Of a stretch of 64,000 bases of DNA, positions 53,791 to 64,000 are shown piece by piece (position 1 is the stretch's first letter; every line of letters begins with the position of its first letter). The notes beneath the pieces were generated by a model. It ran no database searches, was not told where the DNA came from, and worked only from the letters and a program-made list of their open reading frames with translations. The DNA is taken from positions 391,307,269 through 391,371,268 of the forward strand of contig OY856187.1 of assembly GCA_963693315.1 (NCBI GenBank), given 5' to 3'. The position numbers were made by a program, and so were the translations under genes. This DNA comes from Diogma glabrata. Lineage: Eukaryota > Arthropoda > Insecta > Diptera > Cylindrotomidae.

Positions 53791-54470
53791 TCGTTTTATT
53801 TTTTTTAATTTTTTTGTTTTAATACTGCACATGCAAGTATCCCAAAATAAAATTCGGGTCGCTCAAACAAAGTCTAAATCTAACATAAAAAATATGGAGG
53901 GGCTGAAATCTCACAGCTCTGAGATATCAAGACTTCGGTCTGGGTTAAGGATTTTGATATAGTTTTCGGCAAAAAACTTTTATGAGGACATAAGTTTTTA
54001 GTTTTGGGCAGCGATATATATCAAACATAACTCTTTGTTAAAGTACTAGTATTTTTTTATCTCTGTTTAAAAATTTATTACAAAATTAACACGAAACATC
54101 AATATGTTGCCGGAAAATTATAATCAAAATTCCAAAAATATTGTTAAATTAAATAAAATCAAACTTTTTCAAAATTCCAAAAATATTCCAAAAATTAGAA
54201 TAAAGTCAAATATTTAAATTTTTTCTAAATTCCAATAATATTTCATAAATTCTTAAAAATTCAAACTTTTTCCAAAATTCTAAAAATATTGCAAAAATTA
54301 TTACAAAATCAAAAATTAAAACTTTTGCCGAAATTCTAAAAATATTGCAAAAATTATTACAAAATCAAAACTACAAACTTTTTCAAAATTCCAAAAATAT
54401 TTCAAAATCTATAACAAATTCAAAAATTCCAATTTCAATTTAAATTGAATTTACGTCATTAAAACAGCTA
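53791..54470. repeat. AT-rich low-complexity region
   Basis: Repeating 'aaaattccaaaaatatt.caaaa' phrases between about 54120 and 54430. No coding content; expected upstream parts of the transposon gene are not found. Confidence 0.55.
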
Positions 54471-54720
54471 CATTTTTTTAAAAAATTGGCTAAAAAAATA
54501 AATGAAATCATTTTTTGACACACTTGACATTATTTTTTTGACAAACTTATAATGCCATAATTCTCTATAATAATAATAAAACTTCATTTCAAACAAACAA
54601 TTAATTTTATTTTTTTTCCAAAAAATTAGGTAAAAAAATAAATAAAAATCTTTCTTTTGACACACGTGACAACATTTTTTTGACAAACTCATAATGCAAT
54701 AATCTAGTTTTTGATCTCAC
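54471..54720 (+). repeat. Two-copy tandem repeat, about 130 bp
   Basis: 'aaaaaattggctaaaaaaataaatgaaa' (about 54478) and 'aaaaaattaggtaaaaaaataaataaaa' (about 54621) are both followed by 'ttttgacacac.tgacattatttttttgacaaac'. Confidence 0.65.
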
Positions 54721-55406
54721 ATACCAATCCCGACCATCAAGATTTCTCCAAATTTAATGTTCCTACTCGTAATCACTTAAAATGAACGTTTTTAAGCCAA
54801 AAATATGAAAATTTGCTATTTTTGACACACATAATGATTTTTTGACACACTTCCGGTACAGTTATCGAACACAGCGTCCCACAGTGGGATTTTTTGTGCA
54901 ATAAGTCATTTTTTCGACACATAATATTTAAAAATGTAATGATGCAGTTTTGTAGAAAATTGATTCAGGATGAAGAATCCATAAATTGTATCCCAAAAAA
55001 CGTTTATTTGTCTTTGAAATAATGAAGTAAAGTCACATGTAAATTTTGGTCCAAAATATTGAAAACTGTTTACGCACTTCTATAGTGTTTGTACGTAAGA
55101 TAACTTTATTGCTCTAATTTAAATAGTGATTTTTTTTTCAAATATAGCCTTTTCTGCGTATTTAAAAAAAATTATAAAGTTCGCTCATATGGTTTAAAAG
55201 ATATGATAGAATAAAATTTGTTCTATAATGTGCCGTGATTGCAAACTTCCTTAGAAGAAAAAAAAGGTTGCTCGGTCGTGCTAGGTGCTCCCGCTATAAT
55301 AAAATGAAAGGTAAGACTCCATACTATCAATTAAAAAAAAAAAAAGTTTAAATAATTAATAATCTTTTATAAAATCATAAAATTTATAAAATCATAAAAT
55401 CATGAA

Positions 55407-55630
55407 ATTTTGGGTTCTATGGGCGGTGGGTAGTGGGCGTGACCAATTTTGATGAAACTTTATTTTATTCTTAATTGAGGTAATAAAAGGCTCTGTTCCA
55501 AATTTCAAAAACTTTGGGCCAAAAATAAATTTTGGGTTCTATGGGCGGTGGGGTAGTGGGCGTGGCCAATTTTGATGAAACTTTATATTTTTCTTAATTG
55601 AGCTAACCAAAGGCTCAGAGCAAAATTTCA
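55407..55630 (+). repeat. Two-copy tandem repeat, period about 122 bp
   Basis: TTTTGGGTTCTATGGGCGGT occurs near 55408 and 55530, each copy followed by 'agtgggcgt.gccaattttgatgaaacttta' and 'cttaattgag'. GC-richer than its surroundings. Confidence 0.8.
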
Positions 55631-56271
55631 ATATTCTACGAGCACTCCTTATATTTTTTGCCAAACATTGTATGAACAAATCCCACTGTGCGTCCTTTCG
55701 GACCTGTCCCTTGAGTATACCTATTTTTAGAAAAAAAAATTTTTGAAATCCCTCTAGCGGTTTTCCCTGTAGCGTAGGTAATGACCGCGGACGGCCGGAC
55801 GGTCGGCCGGCAGACAGACATATATTTTTTTTTTTGCTTTTTTAGAATCAGTAGGTCCTAAAACGTCGAGAAATGTCAAAAAAAGTGGGGGTAAGAATTT
55901 CAATTTGAGCTCATGAATGTAATATTTAGGTCTTTCAGACCGAAGTAATTTATTTTTTCTGAATTTTCGCTGAAAATTTTTTTTTTTGGATTTAAGAAGA
56001 AGAAATTCGATAAAACCGCTTTCCTAAGATCGATTTCTACATACTTAGGCTCGTTAGAATCGTAAATTAATAAAATTTTAATAAAAAAATTAAAATTATT
56101 AGTTATATTATGTTTTAATATGATTATATCTGATAAAAATAAAAAATCCTTTTATTCTGCTAATTTTCTCATCTTCGACGCCACTGCGCGGTGGGTAATT
56201 ATTTTCCGATTTCAGAAAAACTGCATACACTTCATACTCGAGTCAAATGGAACATAATTAGTCGGTGGGAG

Positions 56272-56729
56272 GGATAAAAATAACAATTTGATAAGTTAGG
56301 TCATGTCTAGATACATATATATTTTGAAATAAAATAATTAAAAGAATTCTTTTTACTCATATATTTTATTCATTTTATAAGTTAATTCAGTAAATTATTT
56401 GTGATATAACATCACCCCGATGGAAAATCTCCCATCAAGAATAATATAAGAACTGAATCTAAAAAATTATGGTGCAAATTATGAAACTTTTCGCATCCAT
56501 ACAATTTTAATCTTTTTTAAAGTTTAAAATTTTCTCATTGGTTCGAAACTAGATCGCTCTAAAATTGTTTTTCTTCTCAATAAGAACAATCACTCGTCCC
56601 TCGCTCAAATTTTACACTTTTGCTTGAGAATAAAATATGTCATTAAACCACTAATTGATTAAACTACTATTATAATTCGTTTAAATTTTTATAACATAAT
56701 TCCGATCTATGAACTAGTGTTTGGTATAT
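56272..56729. other. AT-rich spacer
   Basis: No feature recognised between the transposon end and the mariner copy. Confidence 0.4.
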
Positions 56730-56731
56730 AA

Positions 56732-57270
56732 AGGGTTTTTCAATAGGGACATAACAATTTTGTATTTTAATACGAACGCACTCTTAAGTTTTTTGTATGA
56801 TCTGTCAATGTCAAAACATTAGTCAAAGTTTACATTTTTATCATGGTGAAGTTCATGAACGAGCAACGTTTGGAAATTATTAAAAAATACTACCAAAATT
56901 CTCAGTCGGTGGTCGCAACTTTAAAAGCCCTCCGGTTGGCGTACAAAAAATATCGCAGCCATAGGATCTTCAGACCAAAATGAGTCAAATCAGTCGATTC
57001 CACAAGCCAGCAACGTTAGAAGAGCTCACTCAGAAACAATATCGAACGCGAAATTGCCAACATTTCAGCCGATTTGTGTGAAAGAGTGGTAAAAAAATTG
57101 GATTCAAAGAATCGATCACTGCAAACGTGCTTGCGGTGGTCATATGGCCGAGATCGAATTCCATTCTTAAATGTAACATGTGTATTGAATATGAAATAAA
57201 ATTCAGCTCGATATCCCAATTATTCTGTGTTTTATTTAAATACAAAATTGTTATGTTCTGAAAAACCCTG
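56732..57270 (+). mobile_element. Internally deleted mariner element, 539 bp
   Basis: TA target duplications (56730-56731 and 57271-57272) flank inverted ends of GGGTTTTTCA type; pairing extends to 'acataacaattttgtattt' near both ends. It retains the start of a mariner transposase, MVKFMNEQRLEIIKKYYQNS from 56844, and its end. The C-terminal blocks NNIEREIANISADLCERVV, IQRIDHCKRACGGHMAEIEF and the stop lie near 57030-57165 in two frames. The catalytic middle (all three catalytic acidic residues) is deleted, so it is a mariner-derived MITE. Confidence 0.88.
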
Positions 57271-57272
57271 TA

Positions 57273-58980
57273 TTTCAATTTAAATTTTAAAAAATGCCTA
57301 GTGAACGATTTGGGTAAGAAGAGTATTCGACTTCGAGTTTATCAACCTACTGATTCAAGAAAATATTCCACAAAATAGAATCATGAGCAAGAGCAAGATC
57401 CCAATTTGGAAAATGTTAACGGAATTCTGCTGCATATGAAACTATGAACTTAGAGATGCAAACTCACTAAAACGAATTGGCGATAATATTATATGACAGT
57501 AAATACGAAAAAGCAATAGACTTATACTTAAGCCGTTAAAAGTAATAACTATTTTCTCTTGAAAACAAACCTCGCTTTTTACAAAACGTGGCATGGTCAT
57601 GGTACAACGTCAAAACGTTTATATACGTCTATACAATTGTTACTTTTTTTGTAAAATTCTTCATAGCAAATACAGAAATTGAAAATACACCATCAATAAA
57701 CTTTAAGTTTTGATTTGTAGCAACAGAGTTTTTAATCACTAAAGAAGAATAAGAAATAAATGGAATTAAAATGCCACCACATTACAAAAAAAATAATTCA
57801 CTTACCAAATAAATTCTGTTCGCCCGTCTCCGTATTATAAATTCATTCAGTTCATCAATTCATTTCCCCTATTATTCTATTCATCATTCTCCATTCAATC
57901 CACTTATTCTAATCTCATTTTCTGAAAATTCTTCATTTGCTAATTTTCTCTCTGCTCATCACTGTGTTTTGTTTTTCCATGTTTTTAGGTTATTCGTAAA
58001 CATATCCAAACATAATGATTAAAGTTCAGTTCATATTATATCGTGACATTGATATGGGAAATATAGAAGCTTTATTATTATCTTAAATATAAAAAGCTTC
58101 TAAAAAAGTCTGTTTATCTTTCATACATTTTTTATATTCATTCAATTTTATATAAAATTGTCACAATATTGATCGGAATAATAATGTGTCAATAAAATAT
58201 ATTTATTTTTGTTTTAAATTAGTTGAGACTTGAGCTAGGTCAAATCATAAACAAAATTGGCGCATTCAAGTAATAAGTACATAATCATAATTTTGCGAAA
58301 TTTATTATGTGGTTCCAAAACATTATTTATTTAATATTTATGATTATTAAGAAAGTTTGAACATTATTTGGAAAATCCTAGCAAAAGGCATAGTTATAAC
58401 TTTGTTCCAATAAAGAGTTTGATGGTTTTTATGATTTATTTGATACCGTGATTACGATAGTTGATTTATGAATATAGAAATTTAATATGAAAGTTTTTAA
58501 TTTGATTCGATAAATCTGTAGCCTGTGGTGTTAGGTTCTAAATTATTCACACACACAAAATATATTTCAAGAACGAATATGGTAATATTTAAATAACAAA
58601 ACAAAAGGTTTGTTTTGAAAAAGAAAGTTGGTTTCAGGTAACGATTTTACAATATTCGAATGAGTCAAGGATTTTCGAATGGATTAAGCGTTTAAGTTTG
58701 ACATGGAAAAAATAAATGGAGAATCGATAGTTAAGTCTTAACGAAGTCGGCGGCAGACTTTTAAATATAAACCATTGTTTTCAAATTTATTCCTACTTTT
58801 TATTTTAGTTTGACATTTACTCTAACGAAACAAAAGATAATAATTTCGTTTAAGATGAAAAACGTGATCTAAGCAGGTGAAAAAGTCGAAATTTGAACTT
58901 GACCATTTTTGATTTTCCTGAAACTTGGCATATAAGTAGTATGGACAAAATAAAAAATAGTACTTATTTTAAAATTTTTT
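57273..58980. other. Spacer of the inverted duplication, right part
   Basis: AT-rich; no gene, RNA or repeat recognised. Confidence 0.4.
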
Positions 58981-61214
58981 TAATGATTTCACGAATTAAG
59001 CTATTTCCAACGCATTGGGAAGAAATATTAATATATTAGAATGGATTAAACGTTCAACCGACTTTACGATGTTTATGCATTATGAAATAATAGCTAACAA
59101 CAGTATTACAGTAAAATTAAGATCTATAACGGAAAGAGAAATTGATAAAAATACCCATATAAGAAATATAATACGTTTCGAAGAAAAGTACAAAACCGAT
59201 TGTAGGATAATAATTTTTAGCTATTGAGTCGATTAGACAAATATGCACAGCTGTTTGAGGTTTGAAAACATTTCAGAGCAACTACGGTTAAGGTCCGGAG
59301 AATTCAAATTTTGGTAATACGGTGAAATAACGCTGGTGAAAACGCAGTGTGAACCAATATTAGGGGATTGTAAAATAAAATATTATGGTTAATTGTTTTA
59401 TGCTAAGAACAAATTTGTGTAACGGAAACTATATGAAAATATGACTATAGATTGTGGACGAATGAGAAACTATTATGAACTACGCGTGGTAAGCAAAATT
59501 GTGATTCATGAGAAAACAGACATTATATAAATCGGGAACGTTACTGCTCTACGTTATCATACTCCAGTCTACATAACAACAACTAGCTCGTACTTCAAAG
59601 TTTCACTTTTCGTTCGTGATAAATAAATAACTACTATCGGAGTTCAAAAAAGCAGATTAAATTTGATAAATATTTTCATCCCTGATTTTATAGCAATCAT
59701 TGATTGGAGTCAAAAAAAATTCATTGCATTGACGCTTGATGATAAAATATGAAAAGAAAAAATTTCAAAGTTCAAGTAGCAATGTGTCGCTTCAGCAGTC
59801 ATTTTTTAATAACTTTCGACTGGACTATTTCAAAAGAGCTATTGTTTGTCATTTTTCACTTAACGTTGTATAAAGCTACTAATTTCAGAGATGTTTCTAT
59901 AGTTCTCGAAGCATTTTCTTTGAATTTGCTTCTATTAAGTAGCTTGAGTTTTATAAAGTTTGTGGTGGAATTCAAAAATAGATAGGATTAAAAAACATAA
60001 TTTTTCATAATAATATGTCAAAAAGCTGTAGGCAAGCTACTTTTATAACCAAATTGAAGTTTTAACTGGATAAGAATAATGCTAATCGTACATGAAAAAG
60101 CAAAATCGCAGGTAAGAGACATAAAGTGTCCGATGCTTATCTTTAAATGCTGTTTAGCAGATACATAGATTTGTATATCTGACATCCTAACATTTAATAT
60201 CAGACACCAATATAATTTACGTAACTAAGAACAAGTGTCAGAATTGTTTACAAGAGATGTAGATACTTTTAGTTGTTTCTGATATAAAATTAAAAAGAAT
60301 ATTTTGACCAAAAAAACTGCTATTGTGGCAGATGACTGCTTGTCAAGAAATATTTTTTTAAAAAAAACAAGTAAAAAGGTTGTGTGTTTGGAAATGGAAA
60401 GAGGAGCTGGGCATTTATACAAAATTAATGATTCGTCTTATATTTTTGTAGACGATGATAAATGTATAACATTCGAAACGCGTCAAATAAATATATATAT
60501 AACTATTAAAAGATTATTTTGTGGATTTATTTTTACAATAATTTATTAATTTAAATTATTGATATAATTATAAAATTGACAATTGAAGACTGAACATGGT
60601 TTTAAAAATTGTTCTTATGTCTGTAAATAGTTTTGATAACCCAATAATAGATAAATAAAATAATTTTAAAATTGAGATTTTTGTTACTGACAAAAAAAAC
60701 CAAAGTAATTGCATCCAGTTTTTTTCTTTCAGTTCCACTTTTCATCCAGTTCCACATGTATGTGAAGTTAGCCCAGTTTTCATCCCCGAAAAACGCGATG
60801 GCAACACTAAAATATAATATCATGACACTTTCAACTATCAGCCCAGAAATTTTACTCTCAGCCCAGAAAAATGACTATCACGACAGTTTTTTATTAGGTT
60901 AGCTTAACTTTTCTTCCGGAACAACTTAAATGAATTTGGACTTATATGAATATGAGGTTTTTTGCGATAATTAACAAACTTGATAAAAAATTTTCACAAT
61001 TGTGTTCAAAACAGCTAGTGTAGTGCAAAAAAAAATTTGTTTAATGATGTTGTGGTACAGTTTCTTGAATTTTCTAAACCATTTGTTGGCCGCAAAATGT
61101 AATAATTGCAAAACAAAATAAAGGTTAAATTATATGTTATATGATTTTTCCAACATTTCGAGATAACTCAGGAGAATTTCAGAATTTTTTAGAAACCAAC
61201 AATAGTATATTGTA

Positions 61215-61327
61215 TAATGAGTGTAGAAAGAACACTATTGCAGTACGAGTGTGAAATTTGCAGCACGAGACGCTAGTCGAGGGCTGCATTCACATGAGTA
61301 CTGCAATAGTGCTTTCTACACGAGTCA
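61215..61327. repeat. Long imperfect hairpin upstream of recombinase (right arm)
   Basis: Mirror of 45757-45869: GTGTAGAAAGAACACTATTG at 61221 pairs with the block ending CTTTCTACAC at about 61321. Sequence is the same as in the left arm. Confidence 0.75.
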
Positions 61328-61518
61328 TACACGCTATTTTTTCTACAATTGCAAGATTCGATAGTCATATACTATACAAATATTTAATACCATAAACTAA
61401 TGTAGATTTTAAAATTTTCATTTTTTATACTATATCAAGTATGTCATGATTTATTGTTGTCAAAAATTTTCCCATATCGTTTTTGATTTTGTTTGAATAA
61501 CGTTCTAAAAATAAATCG

Positions 61519-62717
61519 GTGAAAATGAATAGTGATTTCGGTGAAAGTGATGAAGAGGTTATCATTGGAACTCCTCCAGACATTGCTGAGGCAACTAAAA
61601 ATGTTTGTTTGGAATTTCTAAATGAAAAATCTAAAACTAGATATAGAAAAGAACGAGAAGCTTTCTTGACATGGTGTGGAGAGAAAAAAGCCACGAAAAT
61701 TACGGAGAATGTTCTTTTGGCTTATTTTTCAGAAAAATCAAACATTTTCAAGTCATCCACTTTATGGTCAATGTACTCTATGTTAAAGAGTACACTTATT
61801 TTAGAAGACAACGTCGATATCTCTAAATATCATAAGTTGATTGCATTGTTGAAAAGAAAATCAGTGGGCTATGTTGCTAAAAAATCTAGAACCTTTTCTA
61901 GAGAAGATATAAATAAGTTTGTGAATGAAGCACCAGACAAAGATTTTCTGATGAAGAAGGTAATTATTTAATATTTAAATGTATAAAATTAATATTAATA
62001 TTCAAAAAATTCAAATTAAAGATTGCTCTTATAATGGGTATCGCTGGAGCCTGTCGAAAGGAGGAGCTACTGAAAATGATGTTGGATCATATTGAGGATA
62101 AGGAAAATATATTAATTGTACAGGTGCCAGACACCAAAACTCACATCACTCGAACGTTTACTGTTTCTAATGGGGTTGGTGATTGGATCTCAGTTTATCG
62201 TAAATACAGAAATCTTCGCTCTGCAAACACCACTCATAACAGGTTTTTTGTTAACTATCGGAATGGTAAATGTACTTCGCAAGCTATTGGGATAAATACA
62301 TTTGGAAAAATTCCACTAAAAATTGCGAGCTACTTAAATCTTCCAAATTTGCATGAATATACAGGGCACTGTTTCAGACGAACATCTGCTACGTTACTCG
62401 CAGATGCGGGTGGAGACATTTTAACACTCAAGAGGCATGGCGGATGGAAGTCCTCTGCTGTTGCGGAAAGCTATGTCGACAACTCCATTCAAAATAAAAT
62501 ATCTGTGTGTGAGAAAATAACTGGAGCCCCTGCAAGTGACAATATCGCAATGGATAATGAAAATATAGGTCGCGGTAGTAGCTCCATTGTTGGAAGTGAA
62601 GCGGAATCAGTTATGGGATTCAATAGAACAATTGTTAAGGCTGCTAAAAATACGACTGAGGGGATAAATATTAGTGCATGTACTTCATGCAACATCACAA
62701 TAAATATTAATAAATAA
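61519..62717 (+). CDS. Crypton-like tyrosine recombinase, copy 2
   Basis: Exons 61519-61959 and 62022-62717 with a 62-bp intron (GTAATT...TTAAAG). The 378-aa product is identical to copy 1 in every residue compared. The catalytic set R159, K186, H263, R266, H286 and Y298 is intact, so both copies may be active or were duplicated very recently. It is transcribed away from the spacer, towards the monomer array, mirroring copy 1. Confidence 0.85.
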
Positions 62718-62861
62718 ATTTCAATTAAAACTATAATTTATTGTTTAATCTATAATTATGAATAATTTGATTTATAATAAAATTCGATTCACTTTAAATA
62801 TTGCATTGAATGTGTTTTTTGTAGATTTATTTTCTAGTTATTTTTCCAATGTAAACACAAC

Positions 62862-62916
62862 TGTGCAGAAAGTACTTTCTACACAGCAAATCCGTGCAGA
62901 AAGTACTTTCTACACG
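62862..62916. repeat. Paired inverted-repeat motif 3' of recombinase (right arm)
   Basis: GTGCAGAAAGTACTTTCTACAC twice, 31 bp apart, mirroring 44168-44222. About 145 bp past the recombinase stop. Confidence 0.7.
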
Positions 62917-63158
62917 TCATTTGGGAAGATTAATTTTCAATGCCTACTTTTTATCAAATTCATCGTAGAAAATTTGACTTTCACAACAATTGTAGAAAAA
63001 AGAATTTTTAAAATTTTATCGAATAGAAACTTCTTTTCATAATTTTATATTTTGAATAAACTTGGATAATTTTGGATAATTACTTCAAATTCATAATGAT
63101 CTAAATTTAAACAAACATTATTTACACAAATAATTACGCAAATTATATGATATACTAT

Positions 63159-64000
63159 ATGCAACTCTCGGCCCCGAAAAGTTTTCCTGATAGGAATATA
63201 TACATTTATTTTTTGATGCAACAATACAGACGCTTGTAAAGCAAAAACTAGTAGCTGGCCGGAAATTGAGATAATTGTTTAAATTAGTTATAAGTTCAAT
63301 AATATGTTATATGATTTTTCCATCAGCAAACGTATGAGTAGATTTCGAGATAAAATTCTGAGAACTTTGGAGTAATTTGTCATCTTTGAGGATTTTTTGA
63401 TATAGCGATACAGATGCTTGTAAGGCAAAAACTAGTAGCTGGCCGGAAATTGTGATAATTGTTTAAATTAGTTAAAGGTTCAATGATATGTTATATGATT
63501 TTTTAATCAGCAAACGTATTAGTAGATTTCGAGATAAAATTCTGAGAACTTTGGAGTAATTTGTCATCTCTGAGGATTTTTTGATATAGCGATACAGACG
63601 CTTGTAAAGCGAAAACTAGTTGCTGGCCAGCAATTGTGATAATTGTTTAAAATAGTTAAAGGCTTAGTGATATGTTATATGATATTTTCATCAGCAAACG
63701 TATGAGTAGATTTCGAGATAAAATTCTCAGAAAAATTTAAGATTTTTTTTAAGACAACAAAATTTTTTAAAAATTTTATCGAATAGTAAAAATATAACTT
63801 CTGTTAATAATTTTAAATTTTGAATAATTTGGATAATTTTGGATAATCACTTCAATTTCAAAATAATCTAACTTTAAAGAAAAATTATTTACATTAATAA
63901 TAACGCAAATTATATGATATACTATATGCAACTCTAAACCCCGAAAAGTTTTCTCTCCTGATAGTAATATATACATTTATTTTTTGATGCAACAATACAG
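63159..64000 (+). repeat. 183-bp monomer array, right arm
   Basis: Unit starts near 63222, 63403 and 63586, then the inserted block (about 63740-63990) and the start of a further unit at the window end. The left arm has two units in the matching interval. Same monomer as 40797-41965. Confidence 0.88.

Larger units (their letters stand above)
52371..56271. mobile_element. 3.9-kb DNA transposon with about 270-bp terminal inverted repeats
   Basis: 52371-52640 is the reverse complement of about 55995-56271. The tips are CTTCCACCGACTAATAATGT and its counterpart ending GTCGGTGGGAG. Shared inner blocks are 'aattacccaccgcgcagtggcg', 'ttttatttttatcagatat' and 'cctaagtatgtagaaatcgatc'. Inside, on the minus strand, is a broken gene of a recurrent uncharacterised protein family (52760-53790). 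The rest is low-complexity AT sequence and short duplications. I do not recognise the superfamily. A 5' portion of the gene appears to be missing, so this copy is non-autonomous. Confidence 0.7.
58981..64000. repeat. Right arm of large inverted duplication, at least 5.0 kb
   Basis: The reverse complement of 43267-48106, running off the end of the window. It contains the second recombinase copy, the same palindromic motifs and an array of the 183-bp monomer with one more unit than the left arm. The innermost part (58981-61215) has no recognised gene. Confidence 0.9.

Noticed and set aside
55780..55825. GC-rich 'ggccggacggtcggccgg' stretch as a regulatory hairpin
   Set aside because: Short, single occurrence inside transposon sequence; no supporting context.

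Overview
The window is AT-rich arthropod (most likely insect) nuclear DNA. The evidence is the set of mobile elements (BEL/Pao, CsRn1-like Gypsy, Jockey, CR1/Kiri-like and RTE-like LINEs, mariner, PIF/Harbinger-type MITEs, a Crypton-like tyrosine recombinase) and one host gene, an ERCC1 orthologue with two introns of under 60 bp. There are no bacterial operons, ribosome binding sites or CRISPR arrays. Almost everything apart from ERCC1 is mobile or repetitive DNA.

Region 1 (1-17.2 kb) is a nested stack. An old Jockey-type LINE lies in three pieces (363-627, 7255-7533, 16713-17190). It is split by a BEL/Pao LTR retrotransposon (633-7249, target duplication CTCTC) and by a long CR1/Kiri-like LINE (about 7534-16712). 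The CR1-like element is itself interrupted, in a tandemly repeated 5' region, by a full-length RTE-like LINE with an intact 994-codon ORF and a perfect 12-bp target duplication (8336-11757). The 3' end of a second CR1-like copy opens the window.

Region 2 (17.2-31 kb) holds ERCC1 (three exons, minus strand, 17699-18550), a run of MITE-like terminal-inverted-repeat elements, the pol remnant of a CsRn1-like Gypsy element (minus strand), a 3.8-kb element with about 360-bp inverted ends that contains an acidic exon-like ORF, a (TA)n tract, and a 285-bp tandem repeat.

Region 3 (31.8-36.6 kb) is a decayed RTE-like LINE (family B) with a 5'-truncated copy of the 8.3-kb RTE family inserted in it in opposite orientation (8-bp target duplication), followed by one hAT-like terminus.

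Region 4 (40.3-64 kb) is dominated by a large inverted duplication. Arms of about 4.8-5 kb (about 43.27-48.11 kb and 58.98-64.0 kb, running off the window) each carry the same two-exon, 378-aa Crypton-like tyrosine recombinase, transcribed outward, plus paired inverted-repeat motifs and arrays of a roughly 183-bp monomer. The 10.9-kb spacer contains a 3.9-kb transposon with about 270-bp inverted ends and a broken gene of a recurrent uncharacterised protein family, an internally deleted mariner, and two tandem near-perfect palindromes. This recombinase-bearing inverted structure is the best candidate for an undescribed system. Its reality as genome structure rather than assembly artefact must be checked first.

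All family names come from reading motifs and from memory; no database search was run.
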